A stretch of 64,000 nt of DNA from Mycobacterium sp. WUMAC-067. Its GTDB lineage: Bacteria > Actinomycetota > Actinomycetes > Mycobacteriales > Mycobacteriaceae. The DNA is taken from contig NZ_JAEKMI010000004.1 of NCBI RefSeq assembly GCF_020217485.1, positions 1 to 64,000 of the forward strand, in the 5' to 3' direction. The number at the start of each line of letters is the position of its first letter. Position 1 is the stretch's first letter. Under the pieces are notes generated by a model that had not been told where the DNA came from, ran no database searches, and saw nothing but the letters and a program-made list of their open reading frames with translations. Of the stretch, positions 30,899-39,065 are shown piece after piece. The position numbers were made by a program, and so were the translations under genes.

Positions 30899-31486
30899 TC
30901 AGCCGCCGAGGGTGTTGGACGCCTTGCGGATGCCGAAGGACGAAATGACCTCGAAGATCCCGATGACCACGAACCACGCGCCGACCACGATCGCCAGCGT
31001 GACAATCGATTCGAACGGTGACGCCACGACCACGATGCCGGCGAGCAGGCTGAGCACGCCGAGGAAGATGTTCCAGCCCCGGCCGGGCAGGTGCGGGTCG
31101 CTGACGGCCGAAATCGTCGTGGCGACACCGCGGAAGATGAACCCGATGCCAATCCAGATGGCCAACAGCAGAATTGCGTATCCCTGACCGAAGTGGCGGA
31201 ACGCGAGCAACGCCAGGATCAGCGACGCGGCCCCGCTGATGAACAACAGGACCCGGCTCCCCGCCGAGACGTGCAGCGAGAACGCGAAGATGACCTGCGC
31301 GATACCGGTGATGAGCAGATACACGCCGAAGGCGACGGCGGCGACCAGGATGGAAATTCCCGGCCACGCCAGCACCAGGACACCGAGGACGATCGACAGA
31401 ATTCCCGACAGCAGAGCGGATTTCCACAAATGCGGCAACAAGCTTGGAATGGGGTGGGTTCCAGGAGAGTCAGGGGAGATAGTCAT
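30899..31486 (-). CDS. HdeD/DUF308 family membrane protein (Rv1624c-like)
   Basis: A 195-aa protein with six hydrophobic helices in three similar pairs, typical of DUF308/HdeD (for example SGILSIVLGVLVLAWPG, SGAASLILALLAFRHFG and GVLSLLAGIVVVASPFES). HdeD in enteric bacteria is linked to acid resistance; the mycobacterial role is not known. ATG 31486 gives the length of Rv1624c. It lies upstream of cydA in the same direction with an 86-nt gap, so it may share regulation but probably not one transcript. Confidence 0.85.
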   Translation of the reverse strand: MTISPDSPGTHPIPSLLPHLWKSALLSGILSIVLGVLVLAWPGISILVAAVAFGVYLLITGIAQVIFAFSLHVSAGSRVLLFISGAASLILALLAFRHFGQGYAILLLAIWIGIGFIFRGVATTISAVSDPHLPGRGWNIFLGVLSLLAGIVVVASPFESIVTLAIVVGAWFVVIGIFEVISSFGIRKASNTLGG

Positions 31487-31542
31487 GGCCGCAGTCTGGC
31501 ACAAACGCGGGCCGTGGTACAGGGACCGTACAGGGACTTTGA

Positions 31543-32874
31543 TCAGACGTGGGCGGTGTGCGATCGCCCGGTGCGCAGGTCGGTCGGCTCTTCGGCTGCC
31601 TTGCGCCCGATGAGATACCAGGTGCGCATAACGCCCTTGCCCTTGACCTCGATGCTGCCCCGCTCCTGCAGGACGAACTCGTTTTTGAGCCGCTCGTACA
31701 TCGCCTCGGGCACCTGGATGCGTCCGACCGAATCGGTGGACTCCATCCGCGACGCGACATTGACCGCGTCGCCCCACACGTCGTAAAAGAATCGGCGCGA
31801 GCCCACGACGCCCGCGACCACGGGTCCGCAGGCCATGCCCATCCGCAGCGCGACCGCGTCGCCGTGCGGATCCTTCAGTGCGGCAGCGACATTGGCCATG
31901 TCGAGTGCGAAATCGGCAAGGGCGAAGGCGTGATCCGGCCGGGCCCGCGGGACCCCGCTGACCACCATGTAGGAATCGCCGCTGACTTTGATCTTCTCGA
32001 GGCCGTGTTTATCGACCAGTTCGTCGAAGGCGCCGTACAGCCGGTTCAAAAACCGCACCAGGTCGGCCGGGGTGGTGGTGCTGGCGCGTTCGGTGAACCC
32101 GACGATGTCGGCGAACAGAACGGAGACCTCGTCGTATTTGTCGGCGATGACGCTGCGCGACGAGCTCTTGAGCCGCTCGGCGATGCTGCCCGGCAACATG
32201 TTGGCCAGCAGCGCTTCCGAGCGCTCGTACTCGGCCTCCATCACCGCCTCGGCGCGCTGGGTGTCGCGCAGGGCGAACCACACCGCCACGAACACCATCA
32301 CGCAGGCCGAGACGATGGTGACGACGAAGGTCATGGACTGCGCCCACGCCGGCTGTAATCCGGTGTCGCGGGGGACCAGGAACTCCAGCGCGATCACCAG
32401 CCCGGCCCCGACCGCCGTGAGGCCGGCCGCCAGCACGGTGTGTTCGATGCCCAGCAACAGCACCACCAGGCACGCGCCCACCAAGAAGAAAAACTGCGAG
32501 CCCGTCCCCGTGCCGGCGTCCCAGCAGCTGACGAAGACCGTGATGTAGGCGGCGCCGATGAAGGTCAGCGGCGCGACGAGGGCACCGAAGCGGTGCAGCC
32601 ATGGCACCGCGGCGAAGATCATCGCGGCGAGGGCGTTGATCGAGATGATCTGCCAGGTCCAGACTCCGGTGATCAACTGCAAAGCGACGAAGTCGACGCA
32701 GACCAGCACGGCCAGCCACGCGGCGATCGCGAGCACCCGGTATTGGCGCGCGGCGCTGTCGGCGTAGTGCTGGTTGCGGGCGCGCGACTGGGCCCGCGCC
32801 GCGGCTACACAGTCCGGGCGCTTCGACGAGCCGTCTGGCCATCGCGGTGGGCCACCACAATCCTTGGCCGCCAC
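31543..32874 (-). CDS. cya: Membrane-anchored class III adenylyl cyclase (Rv1625c-like)
   Basis: A 443-aa protein that makes cAMP from ATP as a head-to-tail homodimer. Six membrane helices (about residues 45-205) precede a signalling linker and the class IIIa catalytic domain. The canonical residues are all present: metal-binding Asp in VLFADIVGFT and in IKVSGDSYM, the adenine-specifying Lys in LEKIKVSG, Asp in FFYDVWGDAVNVASRM, and the transition-state Asn and Arg in that same motif. It has the architecture of one half of a mammalian membrane cyclase and the same length as M. tuberculosis Rv1625c. GTG start. Confidence 0.95.
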   Translation of the reverse strand: MAAKDCGGPPRWPDGSSKRPDCVAAARAQSRARNQHYADSAARQYRVLAIAAWLAVLVCVDFVALQLITGVWTWQIISINALAAMIFAAVPWLHRFGALVAPLTFIGAAYITVFVSCWDAGTGTGSQFFFLVGACLVVLLLGIEHTVLAAGLTAVGAGLVIALEFLVPRDTGLQPAWAQSMTFVVTIVSACVMVFVAVWFALRDTQRAEAVMEAEYERSEALLANMLPGSIAERLKSSSRSVIADKYDEVSVLFADIVGFTERASTTTPADLVRFLNRLYGAFDELVDKHGLEKIKVSGDSYMVVSGVPRARPDHAFALADFALDMANVAAALKDPHGDAVALRMGMACGPVVAGVVGSRRFFYDVWGDAVNVASRMESTDSVGRIQVPEAMYERLKNEFVLQERGSIEVKGKGVMRTWYLIGRKAAEEPTDLRTGRSHTAHV

Positions 32875-33071
32875 GCAGCAAGCCTAACCGCTGAGCAGGG
32901 TATTTGTCGGCTGTCTAATGAATATCGCCGTTTTCGCCCCCGTAAGTTTCCGGATCTGATAACCATCTTGTTATCGGGTTTTTGTCGGGTTTACGAGTCA
33001 TTTGGTTCGGTTATTCAACACGTGTTGGACGCTCTGCGTGACGCGTGTTCGCCTCGACTAAGGGGTGCCTG
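32875..33071. promoter_or_regulatory. Gene-free region with two palindromes upstream of cya
   Basis: No gene seen. The stretch has lower GC than its neighbours. It contains GATAAC (32958-32963) and GTTATC (32970-32975), a perfect 6-bp inverted repeat over a 6-nt spacer, and the 12-bp palindrome CAACACGTGTTG (33016-33027). These are candidate operators for the divergent cya and the small ORF at 33072. Confidence 0.45.
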
Positions 33072-33266
33072 ATGACGGTTCTCAGAAGAATCGTTCTTGC
33101 GTCGCTCATTGCCCTTGCCGCCGCGCTCATGGATGGCTGCAGTATGGCCTGTAGTGATCCGAGTTGGCTGCTACGGGTGGCCGGCGATTCCATCGGCAAT
33201 TACACCGCGGGGCCGGAGGTTTCGGCTTCGGGCCAGGTGTGCGTCACGCGGTCATTCGGCGACTGA
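33072..33266 (+). CDS. Small putative secreted or lipid-anchored protein
   Basis: A 64-aa ORF that starts with a signal-like sequence (MTVLRRIVLASLIALAAAL) followed by MDGCSMACSD, a poor lipobox because Asp sits at -2. The mature part would be about 42 residues with two further Cys. AGGGG stands 6 nt before the ATG. I recognise no family, and the surrounding DNA is atypical, so it may be an acquired gene or a chance ORF. Confidence 0.45.
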   Translation: MTVLRRIVLASLIALAAALMDGCSMACSDPSWLLRVAGDSIGNYTAGPEVSASGQVCVTRSFGD

Positions 33267-33598
33267 GCCGTTCGCGCTCGCGCGGCGTCCCGGGTGATCA
33301 GCCGGGAGCCGTCGCGAGGCCGACGGGGGGCGTTGCCGCCCCGATGCGGTGCCGTCGCCACGCGTGTCGAAATCCCGCCGACGAAGCGCCAATTTATGAA
33401 TTCAAGTGATCTTTTAAGCGGCATATTGCGGCTGCAACACAAAAGGCATAAATTCGCGCAGTTTATAAAAACGGGATAATCCATACCTTTGGAAGGTATT
33501 ACGGCCGAATTGAAAACCGTGAACCGGTTTCGTCCGGCGGACGCGCCACTGCAGTACCGGAATGCCGGCGGCGCCGATGATGCTGCCGACCGCGCTGC
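33267..33598. other. Gene-poor AT-rich patch next to tRNA-Leu
   Basis: I find no convincing gene. About 33388-33505 is clearly AT-rich against a background near 69 percent G+C, with runs such as ATTTATGAATTCAAG and GTTTATAAAAAC. It contains a perfect inverted repeat ATACCTT-TGG-AAGGTAT (33483-33499) and a TATAAT-like GATAAT (33475-33480). Low GC adjacent to a tRNA gene is a common mark of past integration, but no integrase or att duplication was found. Confidence 0.5.
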
Positions 33599-33675
33599 TG
33601 GTGCCCTCGGTGAGATTCGAACTCACACTGGACGGGTTTTGAATCCGTTTCCTCTGCCAGTTGGGATACGAGGGC
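33599..33675 (-). tRNA. tRNA-Leu (anticodon CAA), CCA encoded
   Basis: Read on the minus strand from 33675: acceptor GCCCTCG pairs with CGAGGGC, T-arm GTGAG-TTCGAAT-CTCAC, anticodon loop TTCAAAA with anticodon CAA, and an encoded CCA at 33601-33599. The D-arm with CTGGCAGA resembles Leu tRNAs. The variable region is only CCAGT (5 nt), whereas Leu tRNAs normally carry a long class II arm. There is an A-C mismatch at the base of the anticodon loop. Identity rests on the anticodon. A -10-like TAAGGT lies upstream on its strand. Confidence 0.88.
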
Positions 33676-33788
33676 TTGCCGGCCTCTTACCTTAGAGGCA
33701 GCCTCCCACCATAGAGGATTTGGTGTCCTCAGCTGTCACACCGCCCCCGCGCACGCTGGTCTGAGGCGTTCGCGACAGAATGTCCGTC

Positions 33789-34406
33789 ATGACAGGCCCC
33801 ACGACCGACACCGACGCCGCTGTGCCGCGCCGGGTCCTGATCGCTGAAGACGAAGCGCTCATCCGACTGGATCTCGCGGAGATGCTCCGAGAGGAGGGTT
33901 ACGAGATCGTCGGGGAGGCCGGCGACGGCCAGGAGGCCGTCGAGTTGGCCGAGCGCCATCAGCCGGACCTGGTGATCATGGACGTGAAGATGCCGCGCCG
34001 CGACGGCATCGACGCGGCCTCGGAGATAGCCAGCAAGCGCATCGCCCCGATCGTCGTGTTGACCGCGTTCAGCCAGCGCGACTTGGTTGAGCGTGCCCGG
34101 GACGCCGGGGCGATGGCCTACCTGGTGAAGCCGTTCACCATCAGCGACCTGATCCCGGCCATCGAATTGGCCGTCAGCCGGTTCGGCGAGATCGCGGAGC
34201 TGGAGCGCGAGGTGGCCACGCTGTCCGATCGGCTGGAGACCCGCAAGCTGGTGGAACGCGCCAAGGGTCTGCTGCAGACCGAGCAGGGCATGACTGAGCC
34301 CGAGGCGTTCAAGTGGATTCAGCGGGCCGCCATGGACCGGCGGACGACGATGAAGCGGGTCGCCGAAGTGGTTCTGGAGACTCTGGATCCGCCCAAGGAC
34401 GCCTAA
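33789..34406 (+). CDS. pdtaR: Response regulator PdtaR (receiver plus ANTAR RNA-binding domain)
   Basis: A 205-aa antitermination regulator. Residues 1-130 are a receiver domain with acidic pocket IAEDEA, phospho-acceptor Asp in LVIMDVKMPRRDG, and conserved Thr and Lys in VLTAFSQ and YLVKPF. Residues about 145-200 are an ANTAR domain (ETRKLVERAKGLLQTEQGMTEPEAFKWIQRAAMDRRTTM) that binds dual-hairpin RNA targets when phosphorylated by the unlinked kinase PdtaS. ATG 33789 matches Rv1626 length; ATG 33780 is an alternative. It stands alone as a monocistronic gene. Confidence 0.95.
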   Translation: MTGPTTDTDAAVPRRVLIAEDEALIRLDLAEMLREEGYEIVGEAGDGQEAVELAERHQPDLVIMDVKMPRRDGIDAASEIASKRIAPIVVLTAFSQRDLVERARDAGAMAYLVKPFTISDLIPAIELAVSRFGEIAELEREVATLSDRLETRKLVERAKGLLQTEQGMTEPEAFKWIQRAAMDRRTTMKRVAEVVLETLDPPKDA

Positions 34407-34417
34407 CTTTCGGCGGC

Positions 34418-34560
34418 CGAGTGTGAGCTCACGGAGTCGAGTGTGAGCTCAGGGATTCGAGTGTGAAGCCACGGCCTTGACCGGGAGCCCACGGCGACGA
34501 CACGCCGGGCGCGGGCGCCGTGGCCGCACACCGAAAGCCGCGGCTTCACACCGAAAGCCG
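34418..34560. repeat. 20-bp-period mycobacterial intergenic repeats, inverted array
   Basis: Three units beginning CGAGTGTGA start at 34418, 34438 and 34458, exactly 20 nt apart. Facing them are two units CACACCGAAAGCCG at 34527 and 34547, also 20 nt apart. The two sets are related in opposite orientation (TTTCGG / GTGTGA blocks), so the transcript can fold. The array fills the gap between convergent pdtaR and the thiolase gene, where termination is needed. Confidence 0.7.
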
Positions 34561-34569
34561 CCGTAATCC

Positions 34570-35772
34570 CTAGCGGGCGACGATCACCGACGAACCGTGC
34601 CCGAACAGCCCCTGGTTGGCGGTGATCCCGACCGTGGCGTTTTCCACCTGTCGACCGGTGGCCTGGCCGCGCAGTTGCCACGTCAGCTCGCAGACCTGAG
34701 CGATCGCCTGCGCGGGGATGGCCTCGCCGAAGCAGGCCAGCCCGCCGGACGCGTTGACGGGAACCCGGCCGCCGATGGTGGTGGCGCCGCTGCGCAGCAG
34801 CGCCTCGGCTTCGCCCTTGGGGCACAGGCCCAGGTGTTCGTACCAGTCGAGCTCCAGCGCGGTGGACAGGTCGTAGACCTCGGCCAGGCTCACGTCCTCG
34901 GGCCCGATGCCCGCCTCGGCGTAGGCCGCGTCGAGGATATGGTCCTTGAACGCGCGATCGGGTGCGGGCACCGCGGCGGTGGAATCCGTTGCGATGTCCG
35001 GCAATTCGGGCAGGTGCTGCGGATAGTTCGGGGTGACCGTGCTGACCGCCCGCACCGAGGGCACGCCGGCCAGCGAGCCGAGATGTTCGCGGGCGAACTT
35101 CGCGCTGGCCACGATCAGCGCGGCCGCGCCGTCGGAGGTGGCGCAGATGTCCAGCAGCCGCAACGGGTCGGCCACCACCGCGCTGGCCAGCACGTCCTCG
35201 ACCGACACCTCCTTGCGGTACCGGGCGTTCGGGTTCTGCAGGCCATGCCGCGAGTTCTTGACCTTGACCTGGGCGAAATCCTCGAGCGTGGCGCCGTAGA
35301 GGTCCATCCGCCGCCGCGCCAGCAGCGCGAAGTACACCGGGTTGGTGGCGCCGATCAGGTGGAACCGCTGCCAGTCGGGGTCGTTTTTGCGCTCACCGCC
35401 GACCGGGGCGAAAAAGCCCTTCGGCGTGGTGTCGGCGCCGATGACGAGGGCAACGTCGCAAAAGCCGGCCAGGATCTGGGCCCGGGCGCTCTGCAGCGCC
35501 TGCGAGCCGCTGGCGCACGCGGCATAGCTCGAGCTGACCGGCACGCCGTTCCACCCGAGCTTCTGCGCGAACGTCGCACCCGCGACGAACCCGGGGTAGC
35601 CGTTGCGGATGGTGTCCGCGCCCGCCACCAACTGGATCTGACGCCAGTCCAGGCCCGCTTCGTTCAGCGCGGCCCGGGCCGCGGCCACCCCGTATTCGGT
35701 GAAGTCGTTGCCCCACTTGCCCCAGGGATGCATCCCGGCGCCCAAGATGTACAGCGGTTCTGGAGCGCTCAT
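34570..35772 (-). CDS. Thiolase-fold lipid-transfer protein (Rv1627c-like)
   Basis: A 400-aa SCP2/thiolase-family protein. The nucleophile Cys is in SSYAACASGSQALQSA; the VNASGGLACFGEAIPAQA and NQGLFGHGSSVIVAR blocks are typical of the C-terminal half. Such proteins act on acyl-CoA or steroid side-chain intermediates. The next gene upstream on the same strand encodes a DUF35/OB-fold partner 2 nt away; thiolase plus DUF35 pairs form obligate complexes in steroid and fatty-acid pathways (Ltp2-ChsH2 type). The substrate is not evident. ATG 35772 is chosen at the MSAPEPLYILGAG start. Confidence 0.88.
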   Translation of the reverse strand: MSAPEPLYILGAGMHPWGKWGNDFTEYGVAAARAALNEAGLDWRQIQLVAGADTIRNGYPGFVAGATFAQKLGWNGVPVSSSYAACASGSQALQSARAQILAGFCDVALVIGADTTPKGFFAPVGGERKNDPDWQRFHLIGATNPVYFALLARRRMDLYGATLEDFAQVKVKNSRHGLQNPNARYRKEVSVEDVLASAVVADPLRLLDICATSDGAAALIVASAKFAREHLGSLAGVPSVRAVSTVTPNYPQHLPELPDIATDSTAAVPAPDRAFKDHILDAAYAEAGIGPEDVSLAEVYDLSTALELDWYEHLGLCPKGEAEALLRSGATTIGGRVPVNASGGLACFGEAIPAQAIAQVCELTWQLRGQATGRQVENATVGITANQGLFGHGSSVIVAR

Positions 35773-35774
35773 CG

Positions 35775-36227
35775 TCACGCCACCTTCCACGCGTGCACGA
35801 TGCGCTGCACGCCGTCGTCGTCGGTGTAGAGCGGCATGGTGGTCAGTTCCATCTCCATGCCGACCTTCAAGTCGGCGGCCAGCGTGCCCTCGACGACCTT
35901 GCCCAGCACGATCAGGCCCTCCTTCGCCAGCTCCACGGCGGCGACGGCGAACGGCTCAAAGGGGTCCGGCGACGGGTAGGGCGGCGGCGGCGCGTACCGG
36001 TTCTCGGTGTAGCTCCACAACTTTCCCCGCGTCGACAGCGCGACCGATTCCAGCGCGTCGCCGGTGCAACCCGGGTTGGGGCAGTTGTTCTCCCGCGGCG
36101 GGAAGACGTAGGTGCCGCATTCGGGGCACTTGCTGCCGATCAGATGCGGGACACCGGCTTGTTCACTAGTCGATTCGGTGGTGAACCATCCATCCACCGC
36201 CGGTTCTTGTCGGATGACTTCTGGCAC
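35775..36227 (-). CDS. DUF35/OB-fold Zn-ribbon protein (Rv1628c-like)
   Basis: A 150-aa protein with an N-terminal zinc ribbon (GSKCPECGTYVFPP, then CPNPGC) and a C-terminal OB-fold (GKLWSYTENRYAPPPP, EGLIVLGKVVEG, VGMEMELTTMPL). DUF35 proteins dock acyl-CoA onto partner thiolase-fold enzymes. Its stop lies 2 nt before the ATG of the thiolase-fold gene, so the two are co-translated and probably form one complex. Confidence 0.88.
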   Translation of the reverse strand: MPEVIRQEPAVDGWFTTESTSEQAGVPHLIGSKCPECGTYVFPPRENNCPNPGCTGDALESVALSTRGKLWSYTENRYAPPPPYPSPDPFEPFAVAAVELAKEGLIVLGKVVEGTLAADLKVGMEMELTTMPLYTDDDGVQRIVHAWKVA

Positions 36228-36334
36228 CGGGCCAGCGTACCCAGCCCACGCATAAAACTGAAACGTGTTGCAGTTCTGCGGGCGGCACGGTCGGGGCGCG
36301 TAACTCGTCGCACCGGGTGCCTAAAGTGAAAGCC

Positions 36335-39052
36335 GTGCCCGCCACGAAAACCGCTACGAAGGCCAGCGAGGAACAAACCAGGCCGACGCTCATGCTGCTG
36401 GACGGCAATTCCCTGGCGTTTCGGGCGTTCTATGCGCTGCCCGCCGAGAACTTCAAGACCCGCGGCGGCCTGACCACCAACGCGGTCTACGGCTTCACCG
36501 CCATGCTGATCAACCTACTGCGCGACGAAGCCCCCACCCACATCGCCGCGGCGTTCGACGTGTCACGGCAGACCTTCCGCTCCGAGCGCTACCCGGAGTA
36601 CAAGGCCAATCGGTCGGCGACGCCCGACGAGTTCCACGGCCAGATCGACATCACCAAGGAGGTCCTGGCGGCCCTGGGCATCACGGTGCTCGCCGAGGCG
36701 GGATTCGAGGCCGACGACCTGATCGCCACCCTGGCCACCCAAGCCGAAAACGAGGGCTATCGCGTGCTGGTGGTCACCGGCGACCGCGATTCCCTGCAGC
36801 TGGTCAGCGAGAACGTCACGGTGCTCTATCCCCGCAAGGGGGTCAGCGAATTGACCCGCTTCACCCCGGATGCCGTGGTCGAAAAGTACGGGCTGACGCC
36901 CACGCAGTACCCCGACTTCGCCGCGCTGCGCGGCGACCCCAGCGACAACCTGCCCGGCATCCCCGGCGTGGGGGAGAAGACCGCCTCCAAATGGATCGGC
37001 GAGTACGGGTCGCTGCAGGCGCTGGTCGACAACGTCGACTCGGTGCGCGGCAAGGTGGGCGACGCGCTGCGCGAACATCTGGCCAGCGTGATCCGCAACC
37101 GCGAGCTCACCGATCTGGTCAAAGACGTGCCGCTGGCCCAGACGCCCGACACGCTGCGGCTGCAACCGTGGGACCGCGACCAGATCCACCGGCTCTTCGA
37201 CGACCTGGAGTTCCGGGTGCTGCGGGACCGGCTGTTCGAAACCCTGGCCGCGGTGGAGCCCGAGGTCGACGAGGGCTTCGACGTGCGCGGCGGCGCGCTG
37301 GAAGCGGGTGAGCTGGCGGTGTGGTTGGCCGAGCACAGCTCGGGGAAGCGATTCGGGCTGGCCGTCGTCGGCACCCACCTGGCGTACGACGCCGACGCCA
37401 CCGCGCTGGCCATCGTGTCCGCCGACGGCGAGGGCCGCTACATCGACACCGCGACGCTGGACCCCGAAGACGAAGCGGCGCTGGCGTCCTGGCTGGCCGA
37501 CCCCGGCCCGCCCAAGGCGCTGCACGAAGCCAAGCTGGCGATGCACGACCTGGCCGGGCGGGGCTGGGCACTGGCCGGCGTCACCTCCGACACCGCGCTG
37601 GCGGCCTATCTGGTGCGCCCCGGGCAGCGCAGCTTTTCCCTCGACGACCTGTCGCTGCGCTATCTACGGCGCGAGTTGCGGGCCGAAAACCCCGAACAGC
37701 AACAGCTTTCGCTACTGGATGACACCGACGGCACCGACGACCAGGCGGTGCAGACGCTGCTTTTGCGTGCCGTGGCGGTGCTGGATCTGGCCGACGCGCT
37801 CGACGAGGAGCTGGCCCGCATCAACTCCACCTCGTTGCTCAGCGGCATGGAGCTGCCGGTGCAGCGGGTGCTGGCGGGGATGGAAAACGCCGGCATCGCA
37901 GTCGATTTGGAGCTGCTGACCGAGCTGCAGAGCGATTTCGCCCACCTGATCCGCGACGCGGCCGAAGCGGCGTACGCGGTGATCGGCAAGCAGATCAACC
38001 TGGGCTCGCCAAAACAGTTGCAGGCGGTGCTCTTCGACGAGCTGGAGATGCCGAAGACCAAGCGCACCAAGACCGGCTACACCACCGATGCGGACGCGCT
38101 GCAATCGCTGTTCGACAAGACCGGTCACCCGTTCCTGCAGCACCTGCTGGCCCACCGCGACGCCACCAGGCTCAAGGTCACCGTCGACGGGCTGCTGAAT
38201 TCCGTGGCCTCCGACGGGCGCATCCACACCACGTTCAATCAGACCATCGCCGCGACGGGCAGGTTGTCGTCGACCGAGCCGAACCTGCAGAACATCCCGA
38301 TCCGCACCGAGGCCGGCCGGCGGATCCGCGACGCGTTCGTGGTCGGCGACGGCTACAGCGAGCTGATGACCGCCGACTACAGCCAGATCGAGATGCGGAT
38401 CATGGCCCACTTGTCCAAGGACGCGGGGCTCATCGAGGCCTTCAACACCGGCGAGGACCTGCACTCGTTCGTCGCCTCACGCGCCTTCGGCGTGCCGATC
38501 GAGGAGGTCACCGCCGAACTGCGCCGCCGGGTCAAGGCCATGTCCTACGGGCTGGCCTACGGACTGAGCGCCTACGGGTTGTCCGCCCAGCTCAAGATCT
38601 CGACCGAAGAGGCCAAAGACCAGATGGAGCAGTACTTCGCCCGGTTCGGCGGGGTCCGTGACTACCTGATGGACGTCGTGGAACAGGCCCGCAAGGACGG
38701 CTACACCTCGACGGTGTTCGGCCGCCGCCGCTATCTGCCCGAACTCGACAGCAGTAACCGCCAGGTGCGCGAGGCCGCCGAGCGGGCGGCGCTCAACGCG
38801 CCCATCCAGGGCAGCGCGGCCGACATCATCAAGGTGGCGATGATCGAGACCGACCAGGCGATCAAGGACGCCGGGCTGTCCTCCCGGATCTTGCTGCAGG
38901 TGCACGACGAGCTGTTGTTCGAGGTCGCGCCGGGGGAACGAGAGCAGCTCGAAGCCCTGGCGCGCGACAAGATGGGCGGCGCCTACCCGCTGGACGTCCC
39001 ACTCGAGGTTTCGGTCGGCTACGGGCGCAGCTGGGACGCTGCGGCGCACTGA
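36335..39052 (+). CDS. polA: DNA polymerase I
   Basis: PolA fills gaps in repair and Okazaki-fragment maturation. The 905-aa protein has an N-terminal 5' nuclease domain (LMLLDGNSLAFRAFYALP, EADDLIATLA, VVTGDRDSLQLV, ALRGDPSDNLPGIPGVGEKTA), a degenerate 3' exonuclease-like middle, and family A polymerase motifs A (MTADYSQIEMRIMAHLS), B (RRRVKAMSYGLAYGLSAYGL) and C (LQVHDELLFE). GTG 36335 lies 7 nt after a TAAAGT -10 element (36322-36327), suggesting a leaderless mRNA; in-frame GTGs at 36326 and 36317 are less likely. Confidence 0.95.
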   Translation: MPATKTATKASEEQTRPTLMLLDGNSLAFRAFYALPAENFKTRGGLTTNAVYGFTAMLINLLRDEAPTHIAAAFDVSRQTFRSERYPEYKANRSATPDEFHGQIDITKEVLAALGITVLAEAGFEADDLIATLATQAENEGYRVLVVTGDRDSLQLVSENVTVLYPRKGVSELTRFTPDAVVEKYGLTPTQYPDFAALRGDPSDNLPGIPGVGEKTASKWIGEYGSLQALVDNVDSVRGKVGDALREHLASVIRNRELTDLVKDVPLAQTPDTLRLQPWDRDQIHRLFDDLEFRVLRDRLFETLAAVEPEVDEGFDVRGGALEAGELAVWLAEHSSGKRFGLAVVGTHLAYDADATALAIVSADGEGRYIDTATLDPEDEAALASWLADPGPPKALHEAKLAMHDLAGRGWALAGVTSDTALAAYLVRPGQRSFSLDDLSLRYLRRELRAENPEQQQLSLLDDTDGTDDQAVQTLLLRAVAVLDLADALDEELARINSTSLLSGMELPVQRVLAGMENAGIAVDLELLTELQSDFAHLIRDAAEAAYAVIGKQINLGSPKQLQAVLFDELEMPKTKRTKTGYTTDADALQSLFDKTGHPFLQHLLAHRDATRLKVTVDGLLNSVASDGRIHTTFNQTIAATGRLSSTEPNLQNIPIRTEAGRRIRDAFVVGDGYSELMTADYSQIEMRIMAHLSKDAGLIEAFNTGEDLHSFVASRAFGVPIEEVTAELRRRVKAMSYGLAYGLSAYGLSAQLKISTEEAKDQMEQYFARFGGVRDYLMDVVEQARKDGYTSTVFGRRRYLPELDSSNRQVREAAERAALNAPIQGSAADIIKVAMIETDQAIKDAGLSSRILLQVHDELLFEVAPGEREQLEALARDKMGGAYPLDVPLEVSVGYGRSWDAAAH

Positions 39053-39065
39053 CAGGCCACCGTCC

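Noticed and set aside
33294..33479. 61-codon plus-strand ORF in the AT-rich patch
   Set aside because: Its composition shifts in the middle, it has no ribosome site or domain, and it crosses from GC-rich to AT-rich sequence, so a chance frame is more likely.
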